From the NCBI RefSeq assembly GCF_000427095.1, contig NC_021487.1:994266-1058265 (forward strand): a stretch of DNA of 64,000 nucleotides, read 5' to 3'. The notes beneath the pieces were generated by a model that searched no databases, was not told where the DNA came from, and saw only the letters and a program-made list of their open reading frames with translations. Numbering within the stretch: the first letter of the stretch is position 1; the number at the start of each line of letters is the position of its first letter. This document shows, piece by piece, positions 35,009 through 43,732 of the stretch. This stretch comes from Chthonomonas calidirosea T49 (GTDB taxonomy: Bacteria > Armatimonadota > Chthonomonadetes > Chthonomonadales > Chthonomonadaceae). Made by a program: the position numbers and the translations under genes.

Positions 35009-35443
35009 GTGTCGGAACCAGTTGTATTACATAGCAAACAGCACGTCTACTTCGACATGATGGATCCGCAGCATCATCTTCACAATGCGGAGTATCTGGT
35101 GCTATTTGAGCGAGCCCGATTCGAGTTGTGGCGTGCGCTGGGAGAAGGGGCCTATCCAGAAAACCCCGATCTCGATTGGCCTTATGTGGTCGCCCGCAAT
35201 GAGATCAACTACCGGGCTCCCATAGAGCATATTCAGCCTGTGGATATTTTTGTGACAGTAAGTCGTCTTGGCAATAGCAGCCTCACGCTCTCCTTTAAAA
35301 TGTATCGGGAAGATGGAGAACTGGCCGCAGATGGCATCACGGTCATTGTAAGAGTGGATCCTCAAACGCGCCGCCCACGCCCATGGTCAGAGAAGTTCCG
35401 CTCGCTCATCGCCCCTTATTGCGCGGATGCGAAGAGCGAATAA
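35009..35443 (+). CDS. Acyl-CoA thioesterase, hotdog fold (4HBT/YbgC-like)
   Basis: 144 aa. The catalytic signature region is VYFDMMDPQHHLHNAEYLVLFERARFEL, matching the D-x-x-x-H-x-N-x-x-Y pattern of 4-hydroxybenzoyl-CoA-type thioesterases. Hydrolyses an acyl-CoA; the chain is unknown. The start is GTG 35009 with AAGGAGGG just upstream; the frame extends back into the yfhO-type gene to 34952 but without a site. It lies 11 nt after the YfhO-type gene, so likely co-transcribed. Confidence 0.85.
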   Translation: MSEPVVLHSKQHVYFDMMDPQHHLHNAEYLVLFERARFELWRALGEGAYPENPDLDWPYVVARNEINYRAPIEHIQPVDIFVTVSRLGNSSLTLSFKMYREDGELAADGITVIVRVDPQTRRPRPWSEKFRSLIAPYCADAKSE

Positions 35444-35466
35444 GACCGGTCACGTTTGCAAAGGGT

Positions 35467-35949
35467 CTACTCGCGGGGTGAGATGATGATGCGCCGGTCT
35501 GGCTCCTCGCCTTCGCTATAGGTACGCACATCGGGGTCATCGGCAAGCGCTTTATGGATAATACGGCGTTCGTGAGGAGGAAGCGGCTCCAGCTCCGCCT
35601 CCTGATTCATCGCTTTCACCTCTTGGGCCAGCTCCAGCGCGCGAGCGCGCAACGCGGCTGCCCGCCGTTCCCGATAGCCATCCGCATCGAGCACGAGCCG
35701 TAGCTCACCGTGAACGCGGCGGACGAGAATGTTATTGGCTATAAACTGAAGCGCGTCCAGCGATTTTCCCGCATGCCCCCAATATCGTTGGGCATCCTCA
35801 CCTACAAGCTCCACATAAAAGTAACACCCTTGCATCTCACGTCCCACCGGACGCACATCATGCGGCAGCCGATCGCATATCTCGTTCATGAGCTGTAGGG
35901 CGATCCGCTGCTGTTCGCTCAGAGTTTCGCTATCTATAGGGTTGCTCAT
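35467..35949 (-). CDS. jag: Jag/EloR-type RNA-binding protein (KH and R3H domains)
   Basis: 160 aa. A KH domain spans about residues 25-100 (CYFYVELVGEDAQRYWGHAG, then KSLDALQFIANNIL), and the C-terminal R3H domain has the R-x3-H core in PPHERRIIHKAL. No N-terminal Jag_N domain. In other bacteria this RNA-binding protein, next to yidC, affects cell elongation and envelope synthesis. ATG 35949 with GGAGAGA upstream; the frame continues to 36102 inside yidC but without support. Last gene of the rpmH-rnpA-yidD-yidC-jag cluster; converges with the thioesterase gene, 23 nt apart. Confidence 0.9.
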   Translation of the reverse strand: MSNPIDSETLSEQQRIALQLMNEICDRLPHDVRPVGREMQGCYFYVELVGEDAQRYWGHAGKSLDALQFIANNILVRRVHGELRLVLDADGYRERRAAALRARALELAQEVKAMNQEAELEPLPPHERRIIHKALADDPDVRTYSEGEEPDRRIIISPRE

Positions 35950-35989
35950 TTGCTTCGACTCTCTCCTTAATTGAGTTAGCAAACGGACA

Positions 35990-37327
35990 CTATCTCTTCT
36001 TACGACGTGGACGCGGAGCAGGTCGTGCGCTTGACGAACGCGATGGTGAGGAACTGGCGGATGGAGATGCGCTGGTTGACGATACAGGGGAAGATTGGCC
36101 ATCGCGCTCGCCCCCTTTTCCGTTCTCCCACGTCACTTTCAACGTAACGGCCCCGTTTCCCGCGGTAGCCTGCGCCAACTTCGTGGGGCGGTAGATGTAG
36201 TAGTACTGTTGGGCCGCAGAGATCAGGTTTAGTACTAGCCAGTAGAGCAAGAACGCAGAAGACCATCCCTCCTGATAGAAAAAGTAGATCATGATAAAGG
36301 TCATGATAAGCGAGCTTGTCTGCTGTTGCTGAGCCATCTGCGGATCGCTTACGGGGGTGAGCTTAATAGAGAGATACATGCTTGCCGCATAGATCAGCAG
36401 CAGCGGCACATCCATCTCCGCAAGATTATGGGCTACGATGCCGGGAAACCGGTCGGCCAAATGGCTGCCAATCCATAAGAAATGCCCGTTCGCAAAATGA
36501 ATCTCATAGGCACGAATCCATTCAAACATGAGGATCAGGAGTGGATACTGGATGAGCATGGGAAGACACGAGGCAAACTGGTTTACGCCATGCTCCTTGT
36601 AGGCCTCCTGCACCTTACGGAACATCACCTGCGGTTCGTCTTTATAGCGCGCCTGTATCTCACGAATGATGGGCTGCATGCGTTGCATCTCGCGCTGATT
36701 GGCGTAGATACGCAGCATGAGCGGAAATGTAAGCGCTCGCACAATGATGGCCAACAAAACAAGAGCGAACCAGTAGCTGAAGTCAGGGTTTCGACCCGTT
36801 ATCGCGACCAGAGCATCTATGAACTTATAGCCTAGACTGTGCGAGTTACGCCGATCTATGCGCTCGTCAACAACCTTCAATAACTGGTCTACTTGCGGGT
36901 TTTGAGCGACTTTCGTGTTGGCGAAAGAGCGCTTTAGCTCAATAAGCGCTTGCCGTGCTAGCAGGTCACCTTGGGCATGCTTTGCATCTAGCTCATGAAG
37001 GGCTTCAGGGGTTAGGTGCTCAGGGTCAGCGGCATGAATTTGAGCCGGAGTACCATAATAGTTCGGGTTGGAGGTAAACTGCGCTAGCTCCCAAAGCGCC
37101 TCGGCAGCCAGCTCCGGATCACGGCTCGCATTCTGGTTCTTCACGGCCATAAAGGTGCCTACAGCGGCATCCGGATCGGTGGCTTCAAGTTGGCGCGCAT
37201 GTTCTAAAGTATAAGGGGGTAAGCCTTGAGGGCCTCGGTTGCACCCTGTCAGTAGGGCACCGAGAACGATGAGAATAACACTAAACACCAAGAAACGCTG
37301 TGTAACTTTCAACGACAATCTCCTCAT
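35990..37327 (-). CDS. yidC: Membrane protein insertase YidC
   Basis: 445 aa. A lipoprotein signal with lipobox LLTGC (Cys 29) is followed by a periplasmic helical region without the large P1 beta domain, then the 60KD_IMP core at about 175-375: LVLLAIIVRALTFPLMLRIY with the conserved hydrophilic-groove Arg, the coiled cytoplasmic loop REMQRMQPIIREIQARYKD and further helices. The C-terminal tail is Ser/Pro/Arg-rich and strongly basic (PAPRPRRKKR), fit to bind ribosomes. Lipid-anchored short YidC is unusual for a diderm. The ATG at 37327 lacks a ribosome site; an in-frame TTG 15 nt later has AGGAGA 6 nt ahead and would keep the signal peptide. Confidence 0.95.
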   Translation of the reverse strand: MRRLSLKVTQRFLVFSVILIVLGALLTGCNRGPQGLPPYTLEHARQLEATDPDAAVGTFMAVKNQNASRDPELAAEALWELAQFTSNPNYYGTPAQIHAADPEHLTPEALHELDAKHAQGDLLARQALIELKRSFANTKVAQNPQVDQLLKVVDERIDRRNSHSLGYKFIDALVAITGRNPDFSYWFALVLLAIIVRALTFPLMLRIYANQREMQRMQPIIREIQARYKDEPQVMFRKVQEAYKEHGVNQFASCLPMLIQYPLLILMFEWIRAYEIHFANGHFLWIGSHLADRFPGIVAHNLAEMDVPLLLIYAASMYLSIKLTPVSDPQMAQQQQTSSLIMTFIMIYFFYQEGWSSAFLLYWLVLNLISAAQQYYYIYRPTKLAQATAGNGAVTLKVTWENGKGGERDGQSSPVSSTSASPSASSSPSRSSSARPAPRPRRKKR

Positions 37328-37382
37328 AAGTTGCAGGTGGATCCGAGATCTACTCCTAATGCGAGAGGTGCAACGGCCGTCT

Positions 37383-37601
37383 TCACGGTACCGGATCGTA
37401 CCCTCCTATCGAAAGAGGGTTGCACCGCACAATCCGTCGTAGCCCTAAAGCCACACCCGTGTAAACCCCGTATTTTTCGATGGCCTGGATCATATATTCA
37501 GAACAGGAGGGGTAGTAGCGGCATACTCTTGGACGGTAGGGCCGCGTCGCTTGGTACATCCGGACCAAACCGATCAGTCCTTTGCGAATAAGCCAACTCA
37601 T
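37383..37601 (-). CDS. yidD: Membrane protein insertion efficiency factor YidD
   Basis: 72 aa from ATG 37601. Family motifs are present: [25 protein letters not shown] with its paired cysteines, [18 protein letters not shown] and a [13 protein letters not shown] end. YidD assists Sec/YidC insertion at the inner membrane. The frame is open to an ATG at 37682 that overlaps the rnpA 3' end and has AGGCAGG 8 nt upstream, so a 99-aa form is possible. Standard neighbour of rnpA and yidC. Confidence 0.93.
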   Translation of the reverse strand: MSWLIRKGLIGLVRMYQATRPYRPRVCRYYPSCSEYMIQAIEKYGVYTGVALGLRRIVRCNPLSIGGYDPVP

Positions 37602-37629
37602 TCGCGCTGTAAAGCCCTGTTGTGTCAAT

Positions 37630-38037
37630 CTAGCCCCCTGCTCCCTCTCCTCCACTGCTACTGTTCTCCCCTCCAGCCTCATCTAGAATACCTGCCTGCT
37701 GTAAAACCGCACTCACTGCAGTCAACACATCCGGCCATGCACGCTTTAACAGAGACGACCTCGCCACGAAAACAAGATCATAGGGCTCCTGTTTCAGTCT
37801 TTTTACCTGTAGCCGAACGGCCTCACGCAAGCGCCGACGCAATCGGTTGCGTATCACAGCCTTTCCGACTTTCTTGCTTACCACAAACCCAATGCGCGGA
37901 TGCGATGGGTTTGAAGCGTCGTCTCCATTCCGTTTTCGCAGATAAAGCACCACATCTCGGTTTACCAACGAACGCCCCTCCCGATAGACAGCCTGAAAAT
38001 CTTTACGAGCACGCAGGCGCAACGGACGCGGCAACAT
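37630..38037 (-). CDS. rnpA: Ribonuclease P protein component
   Basis: 135 aa basic protein that binds RNase P RNA and aids pre-tRNA 5' processing. The start [21 protein letters not shown] is the family N terminus; the frame is open to 38145 but that stretch is not conserved. The RNR signature is [20 protein letters not shown]. The C-terminal Gly/Ser/Glu tail ([14 protein letters not shown]) is an extension. Overlaps the longer yidD form; 117 nt downstream of rpmH. Confidence 0.95.
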   Translation of the reverse strand: MLPRPLRLRARKDFQAVYREGRSLVNRDVVLYLRKRNGDDASNPSHPRIGFVVSKKVGKAVIRNRLRRRLREAVRLQVKRLKQEPYDLVFVARSSLLKRAWPDVLTAVSAVLQQAGILDEAGGENSSSGGEGAGG

Positions 38038-38154
38038 CGTTGTCTCTAAAAGGTGGCGTTCTGTAGTGCATACGGAATGAAGGCGCGAACGGTTTCCTAC
38101 TTTTAGGCTCCTCTTCGCGCCTTCCGAATACCCCAGAGGCCCCAAACAGCATCG

Positions 38155-38289
38155 TTAGTGAACAAGTAGATGGCGACCCTTCTGCCGACGCCGACGCAGC
38201 ACATTCCGTCCATCATGCGTGCGCATACGACTGCGAAAGCCGTGCACACGCTTGTGCCGCCTGTTATGGGGCTGATATGTTCGCTTCAT
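38155..38289 (-). CDS. rpmH: 50S ribosomal protein L34
   Basis: 44 aa: [20 protein letters not shown] and so on, ending [11 protein letters not shown], the classic L34. ATG 38289 with GAGGGAA just upstream. First gene of the rpmH-rnpA-yidD-yidC-jag cluster, with TATAAT at 38322-38327 in front. In many bacteria dnaA and oriC lie upstream of rpmH; here the neighbours are a glycosyltransferase and gpsA. Confidence 0.96.
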   Translation of the reverse strand: MKRTYQPHNRRHKRVHGFRSRMRTHDGRNVLRRRRQKGRHLLVH

Positions 38290-38321
38290 TTCCCTCGTCT
38301 CCTCACGAACAATTGTCTCCT

Positions 38322-38327
38322 ATTATA
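38322..38327 (-). promoter_or_regulatory. -10 box upstream of rpmH
   Basis: TATAAT on the minus strand, about 33 nt before the rpmH ATG. The -35 region (TTCCGA, 18-nt spacer) is weak. It overlaps the last codons of the neighbouring glycosyltransferase gene. Confidence 0.42.
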
Positions 38328-38333
38328 GCATGT

Positions 38334-39107
38334 TCAGAGCCTTTTTCGGAAGGGATGTTTGCTACTATTACTATACTGAAATCGCAAGCGCCATGGCATC
38401 TGCACCGACTCCCAAATAACCTGCCGCGTCATCTTTGAGCGCCCATGGCGCCTATCGGTAAAAACGATCGGCACCTCCACAATACGCAAGCCTGCACGGT
38501 AAGCCCGAAAAACCATTTCGACGGCAAAAGCATAGCCCTCCGAAACCACCTCCTCCAGATTCAGGCGCTGCAGGGCCGAGGCGCGCCAACAGCGAAAGCC
38601 CGAGGTGGCATCTCTTACCGGAACGCCGGTGATAAGATGGACATAAAAGTTAGCCCACCGACTTAACAATACACGATGAAACGGCCAATCGCGTACACCG
38701 CCCCCTTTTACATAACGCGAGCCTAAAACAACATCCGCCCCCTCAGCCGCTTCTATCAGATTAGGCAGGTAGCGTGGATCATGCGAGAGGTCGGCATCCA
38801 TCTGAACAATGTATTCATAACACCCCTCCTGTAAAAGGCGCGAAAAAGCTTCACGGTAGGCACGCCCTAATCCGCGCGGCCCCTCCCGCCGATAGACACA
38901 AAGCCCATCATGCTGAGAACGTAGTCCTTCTGCTATCTCGGCAGTACCGTCGGGCGATCCATCATCCACAACCCACAGGTGCGTTCCAGGCAATGCCGCA
39001 TATACCTGATGAACTACTAGTGCGATGTTCTCCGCCTCATTATAGGTTGGTATAACGACTACAACCCGCTTCAAAGCGCTTGCCCTCTCATCCCCCTCTC
39101 TTTCCAT
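38334..39107 (-). CDS. Polyprenol-phosphate mannosyltransferase-like GT2 glycosyltransferase
   Basis: 257 aa GT2 enzyme of the dolichyl-phosphate mannose synthase (DPM1) type. Motifs: VVVIPTYNEAENI, LWVVDDGSPDGT, YIVQMDADLSHDPRYLP (the DAD metal site), VLGSRYVKGGGVRDWP, RDATSGFRCWR and the C-terminal DRRHGRSKM. It transfers a sugar from a nucleotide sugar to polyprenyl phosphate at the membrane face. No C-terminal membrane helices, so cytosolic/peripheral. Could feed GT-C enzymes such as the YfhO-type protein. 30 nt downstream of gpsA. Confidence 0.9.
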   Translation of the reverse strand: MEREGDERASALKRVVVVIPTYNEAENIALVVHQVYAALPGTHLWVVDDGSPDGTAEIAEGLRSQHDGLCVYRREGPRGLGRAYREAFSRLLQEGCYEYIVQMDADLSHDPRYLPNLIEAAEGADVVLGSRYVKGGGVRDWPFHRVLLSRWANFYVHLITGVPVRDATSGFRCWRASALQRLNLEEVVSEGYAFAVEMVFRAYRAGLRIVEVPIVFTDRRHGRSKMTRQVIWESVQMPWRLRFQYSNSSKHPFRKRL

Positions 39108-39137
39108 CGAGAGAACAGAAGCTGTAACGCGGCGATT

Positions 39138-40229
39138 TCAGCACGTTTCGAGGCCACACGATGCGCCCTCGCTCTTTAGAGGCCTTAGCATGAGGTTGCG
39201 GATGATCTCTTCAGGGGAAAACCCCTCAAAAAGTAGGCGGTGTAAAGCCTGGCTCAAAGGCATCTCCACCCCATAACGTCGCGCCAGGTCGCATAAGACG
39301 CGCGTCGTCGGCACCCCTTCGGCCACTTGCCCGATCTCACGTAGAACCTCTTCAAGTGCTTTCCCTTGCCCGATTCCATATCCCACACGGTAGTTACGCG
39401 ACAGGCGGCTATGGGCCGTGGCGATAAGATCTCCCACTCCGGAAAGACCGGAAAAGGTCTCCGCTTTGGCTCCCTGCGCCCTACCGAGTCGGATCGTCTC
39501 CATCAATCCACGCGTCATAAAAGCAGCCCGCGCATTATCTCCATAACCAAGGGCATCGCAAACCCCTATGCCGATGGCGATTGCATTTTTTACAGCTCCC
39601 CCCAGCTCTACTCCAACCACATCTGCGCTGGTATAAACGCGAAAAGTGGGCACAGCTTGTTGTGCGAAAACCTGCTGAATGTGACGAGCGGTTTCCTCAT
39701 AAAAGGCGGCCACCACGGTGGCTGTCGGCACCCCTCGTGCCATCTCGACAGCTAAATTGGGGCCGGACAACACTGCCAACCGCTTCTCTACCTGAGGAAT
39801 CACCTCCATGAGAACTTGACTCATTCGAAAGCCCGTCCCCTCCTCCAGCCCCTTGGTAGCAGAAAGCACAAAGGCGCTCGGCGGCAGTAAAGGCCGAATG
39901 GATTCGGCCACCGAGCGCACCGCATCGCTTGGAACCGCAAAAATGACTCCCTCGGTTTCCGTCAGAGCTTCCTCAAGGCATGAGGTAATCTCGATATTTA
40001 AAGGTAGGGGAAAACCAGGAAGATAGCGCCGGTTCTCTCGCTCGCGTCGTAACGCCTCCGCATGCTCCGGGTTTCGCGCCCAAAGGCAAACGCGATGGGC
40101 GTTGTCGGCCAAAATAAGAGCTAATGCCGTTCCCCAGCTCCCGGCTCCCAATATAGCCAGACGTCTCTGGGCAACCCCTCGATCGACTAGGGAAGCCAAA
40201 TCTCCTCTCTCCATGCCTATTAACGACAA
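39138..40229 (-). CDS. gpsA: Glycerol-3-phosphate dehydrogenase [NAD(P)+]
   Basis: Makes sn-glycerol-3-phosphate from dihydroxyacetone phosphate for phospholipids. 363 aa. The Rossmann loop ILGAGSWGTALALIL is followed by NRRYLPG, VLSATKGLE, VLSGPNLAVEMARGVPT, the catalytic VELGGAVKNAIAIGIGV region and SGVGDLIATAHSRLSRN. The start is taken as TTG 40229 because AAGGGAG lies 8 nt upstream; ATG 40214 is in frame without a site. Either gives a 20-residue leader before the Rossmann fold. Likely co-transcribed with the glycosyltransferase downstream. Confidence 0.95.
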   Translation of the reverse strand: MSLIGMERGDLASLVDRGVAQRRLAILGAGSWGTALALILADNAHRVCLWARNPEHAEALRRERENRRYLPGFPLPLNIEITSCLEEALTETEGVIFAVPSDAVRSVAESIRPLLPPSAFVLSATKGLEEGTGFRMSQVLMEVIPQVEKRLAVLSGPNLAVEMARGVPTATVVAAFYEETARHIQQVFAQQAVPTFRVYTSADVVGVELGGAVKNAIAIGIGVCDALGYGDNARAAFMTRGLMETIRLGRAQGAKAETFSGLSGVGDLIATAHSRLSRNYRVGYGIGQGKALEEVLREIGQVAEGVPTTRVLCDLARRYGVEMPLSQALHRLLFEGFSPEEIIRNLMLRPLKSEGASCGLETC

Positions 40230-40461
40230 ACCTACTCCCTTGGCAGATAGTCTAAAACTGTGCCAAATAAAGCCACAGGGCTTCCTAAGGTGCCCTCAAA
40301 GTCTACCCCAATTTCCCTAAACTGCGCCTCTCATACAGCAGCGCCCGCACCACAATGGACTTTAGGAGAAAAGGCAAGGATATCCTTTACAAGCCTCGGT
40401 GAATGGTGTTCATTCTCTGCCGAAGCGATGCGAAAGGCCAGGACGCGACCACAGACCAGCC

Positions 40462-41826
40462 TCAGATCACTGGCCCGCTAGCCACCTCATACTCGCCCTG
40501 AATGCCCTTTACGATATGTGTAGCCCTACGACGCCAATAGTTGCCGAAATAGGATGCCAAACGCACCGCCTCTTGTGGATAGACATCTATGAGATTGCGG
40601 GTTTCACGCGGATCCTCTAGAAGGTTATACAGCTCATCGGTCTCACCTTCAGGCCTCTGGATATAACTCCAAATGCCATCACGAATGCAGCGATCGACCC
40701 CTGCATGGTAGCCAGCAATCACTGCCTCCCGATGCTTCTCCTCCTGCCCCAAGAGAACGGGAGCAAACGACCTCCCATGCATCGAGGCCGCATCGTTCTT
40801 TAATCCTATCAACTCAAGCAGCGTCGGCAGAAGATCGGGGAACTGTACCAACGCTTTGGTTCTACGCGGTGCGCCGTTTGGCAGACGCACCAGAAAAGGA
40901 ACTTTAAGTAGCTCCGAGTAGAGCCTATCGGCCCCTTTTAAGAACTTTCCGTGATCGGCCAACGGATGACCATGGTCGGCCAGCAGCACGATGATCGAAT
41001 CGTCGAAATAGCCGTTCTCAGCTAGGCACGTAAATAACGGCTCAAGGCAGTGATCTACAAAGCTTACCTCGCCGGCGTAAAGCCCGCGGATATAGGCTAT
41101 CTGCTCTTCTGTAGCCCACGCGGCAGCCTGCCCGCCCATCGGCATAATAAGCCGTGGGCCTTTGTAAGAGGGATCGGTGTAGGTATCAAAGCGTTTTGGC
41201 GGATCCCAAGGCTCATGGGGATCAAAAGAGTCGATCCAACAGAAAATTTTTTCATGACACCGGTTTTTCTTTAACCAATCGCAGGCTTGCTCCACAACTT
41301 TGGCCGGAAACCAGTCGGTCTCTTGAGTAAAATCGTCGGTATTCGCCAGAAACTGTGCCACTAACTGACGCCACTGAGGGGGGTAGTTTTCATTCACATA
41401 GCTCGTAACATTACGCCGCGTGGGGGCGGAGTTGTAAGGGTCATACTCTTGTCCCCGAATCCAATGGTAGGCGTTAAAGCCGCGGTGATAGTTCATTCCA
41501 GGAGCGCGATAGTGATAGGTGTCTGAGATAAGACCGCAAACATATCCTTCTTTTCGCAAAATCTCCGCCATGGGAATATCGGTTGGCGCAAGCGGTTGCC
41601 ACGGACGATAGGGCAAGGAGAACTGGCCGGTCATCAGCTCCATCCGTATGGGGATGGTGGGTAGACCGCAGGGATAGGCGTTTTCAAACGCCACGCACTG
41701 CTGGGCGAAAGCATCTATGTTGGGCGTTCGACAGGCTGGGATCCCCTCAAAAGCTGGTTTGCCTTGATGATAGAAACTGACATGATCCTGACGAAGCGAA
41801 TCCAGACAGATGATAATGATGTTCAT
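40462..41826 (-). CDS. Sulfatase-fold hydrolase with Thr at the nucleophile position
   Basis: 454 aa alkaline-phosphatase-superfamily enzyme. The N-terminal metal site is NIIIICLDSLRQDH, then RTPNIDAFAQ. The signature that in sulfatases reads C/S-x-P-x-R is TIPIR (Thr 57) followed by MELMTG. Later metal ligands appear in IIVLLADHGHPLADHGKFLKG. Thr is the nucleophile in phosphodiesterase and LtaS-type relatives, so a phospho- rather than sulfo-substrate is possible. ATG 41826 has GGAGAG 5 nt upstream; the frame opens at 41841. No signal peptide, so cytosolic as read. Confidence 0.85.
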   Translation of the reverse strand: MNIIIICLDSLRQDHVSFYHQGKPAFEGIPACRTPNIDAFAQQCVAFENAYPCGLPTIPIRMELMTGQFSLPYRPWQPLAPTDIPMAEILRKEGYVCGLISDTYHYRAPGMNYHRGFNAYHWIRGQEYDPYNSAPTRRNVTSYVNENYPPQWRQLVAQFLANTDDFTQETDWFPAKVVEQACDWLKKNRCHEKIFCWIDSFDPHEPWDPPKRFDTYTDPSYKGPRLIMPMGGQAAAWATEEQIAYIRGLYAGEVSFVDHCLEPLFTCLAENGYFDDSIIVLLADHGHPLADHGKFLKGADRLYSELLKVPFLVRLPNGAPRRTKALVQFPDLLPTLLELIGLKNDAASMHGRSFAPVLLGQEEKHREAVIAGYHAGVDRCIRDGIWSYIQRPEGETDELYNLLEDPRETRNLIDVYPQEAVRLASYFGNYWRRRATHIVKGIQGEYEVASGPVI

Positions 41827-42012
41827 TGAGTCTCTCCACAAAGAGCCTTTGCATTGGGTTAGGGTAAGTTTCTACGAACTCCTAAGCCTTCCCTGCCTAA
41901 GACACTTCAGTTGCCATAAGAGGAAGGGACGCGAAATAACCCTCAACAGACGCACCCCTAACAAAATAGGGATATAAGTGCCCAAATCGCAATTTATAGG
42001 ACGTACTTTCAG

Positions 42013-43584
42013 CTAACAGCCCTGCGCCCAAGGTGCGGTCTTGATGATCTCTCGTATGGTTTCCGGAGTAAAGCCCAGCTTCTCCGCCCCCCGAACAACA
42101 TCCTCAAAATCAACACCATATCGGTTTTGTTTATGCGGATCGCAGAGTCCGGCTACGTTCAGATTCTCGACGGCCTCGGCAACGGCACGCTCGAAGCAGA
42201 GAAGGGCTGCAGGAGTTGGTTGTTCCAACACTGCGTCCAGCATTGCCTCACACCGCGCCCAGCCTTCCATAAAGTCCTTGCGGTCTTCTGCCATATAGTG
42301 CGCCGCCAAATTTGGGCGGCGGAGCCTTCGGGCCATTTCGGAAAAGCTAGCGGCAGCAAAGTAGAACATGCTGAGGGCTGCAAACAGGGGAAAGCAGCCC
42401 ATCGCTTTACGGCAAGCGGCCACATAACGTGCAGTGAAATCGGCCTCGGCCAGCGCAACCTCTGCGTAGATCGGCAGGGCTCGGGAAAGGTGAGACTCTT
42501 CCAAACCGTGCTGCCAGATGGTTGCCAGCCGTAATATGCCTAGCAAGTTGAGCGGAAACCCCGTTGAGAACAACGGGTCAATGGAGGCCATCGCCGAAGG
42601 CAGCATCGCCCACCCCTCTCCAACCACGCTCTGACTTCGCCATGGCAGGCTAGGAACGAAAATAAAGGGCCTTATCGTTTGTGCCCCGTCGAAAAGCTCT
42701 TGCAGAGAGGGATAACGGGCTAGCAGTCGCTTCCATCCTCCCTCAGGATCGGCCGCCACACCCAGCTGCACCGCCAGCGTCTCATCAAGTGCAGCGCCCG
42801 CACTTGTTATGCCGTTATTAAATCGCAGCACCCATATCCAGCCCCCATTAAAAAGATGATGCACGGCCGCATCGTCCATGGGATAAGGCGCTGGACAAGG
42901 TAAAACGTAGTCGGGAACGGTTTCACATCGTCTGACATCGGTGAAATGCGTATAGACCGCCTGCGTTTTTGGGTAGTTAGAAAATCCTCTATTCGGAATG
43001 ACGAAAGCGCGTGAAAGAAACCCTCGGGGACCACTTGCATCCACCACAAACCGACAGGAAAAGACCATCGGTTTGCCCAACCGTTCTCCTTCAAGCCGCC
43101 ATCCACCGCCCGGTTGCCGCTGCAAACGAACGAGATCCGTGTGGTCGGTATAGTCTACGCCCATTCGTTGAGCCTCTTCTACGAGCAGAGCATCCACGTC
43201 CGCCCGATACCAGTGTGTATCCGCTACCTCATCACATGGGCTAGCGGCCACCATCAGTTGGGAGGCTGGATCGGTAGAGGCATTGCAGTGACGTCCCTCG
43301 ATATGTTCAAAGAAGGTAAATCCGCGTTTGAGGCCGCAAGCAACTTGGGGATAGGTACGTTGCCAACTGCCATAGGCGCTCAGAATACGTAGCACCGGCA
43401 GATCGTAACGCTCCGCAGTCTCTTCCAATAGGAGGTTGAACAAGGGCGATGTGGATTCACCGATAGCAAAACGAGGATGGGTTCCTCGTTCTACCAAAAG
43501 AACGCGATACCCCAGGCGCCTCGCGATCATCCCTAGAATCGAGCCACCAAACCCCGACCCCACAATCGCTATATCAAAATCCAT
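42013..43584 (-). CDS. Tryptophan-halogenase-like FAD-dependent oxidoreductase
   Basis: 523 aa. The N-terminal FAD site is DIAIVGSGFGGSILGMIARR with VLLVERGTHPRFAIGESTSP. A LKRGFTFFEH strip matches the area of the catalytic Lys in flavin halogenases, and FVVDASGPRGF and IDPLFSTGFP are standard for the superfamily. The W-x-W-x-I-P halogenase motif is only partly kept (GGWIWVLRF). It may be a halogenase, hydroxylase or reductase of a small molecule; a reduced-flavin partner is not in the window. 148 nt downstream of a MATE exporter gene on the same strand. GGAAGAGGG precedes ATG 43584. Confidence 0.82.
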   Translation of the reverse strand: MDFDIAIVGSGFGGSILGMIARRLGYRVLLVERGTHPRFAIGESTSPLFNLLLEETAERYDLPVLRILSAYGSWQRTYPQVACGLKRGFTFFEHIEGRHCNASTDPASQLMVAASPCDEVADTHWYRADVDALLVEEAQRMGVDYTDHTDLVRLQRQPGGGWRLEGERLGKPMVFSCRFVVDASGPRGFLSRAFVIPNRGFSNYPKTQAVYTHFTDVRRCETVPDYVLPCPAPYPMDDAAVHHLFNGGWIWVLRFNNGITSAGAALDETLAVQLGVAADPEGGWKRLLARYPSLQELFDGAQTIRPFIFVPSLPWRSQSVVGEGWAMLPSAMASIDPLFSTGFPLNLLGILRLATIWQHGLEESHLSRALPIYAEVALAEADFTARYVAACRKAMGCFPLFAALSMFYFAAASFSEMARRLRRPNLAAHYMAEDRKDFMEGWARCEAMLDAVLEQPTPAALLCFERAVAEAVENLNVAGLCDPHKQNRYGVDFEDVVRGAEKLGFTPETIREIIKTAPWAQGC

Positions 43585-43732
43585 CCCTCTTCCCGATAAA
43601 CACTTATCTCCTCATCCATTTTACCTCTCTGCAGTTGTTCCAATACGATCTCTTTCGGCTCTATCGGCCTGCAATCCCGAAAAAGAGTTTGCCGGTCAGC
43701 GGCAGCAAATTTGAGAAACCCTGCTTCTAAGC

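Noticed and set aside
38290-38340. Possible oriC next to rpmH
   Set aside because: The gap is only 44 nt, with no DnaA-box cluster, AT-rich unwinding region or dnaA gene.
40230-40461. Searched for a tRNA or small RNA in the gpsA-sulfatase spacer
   Set aside because: No cloverleaf, T-loop consensus or terminator could be made out.
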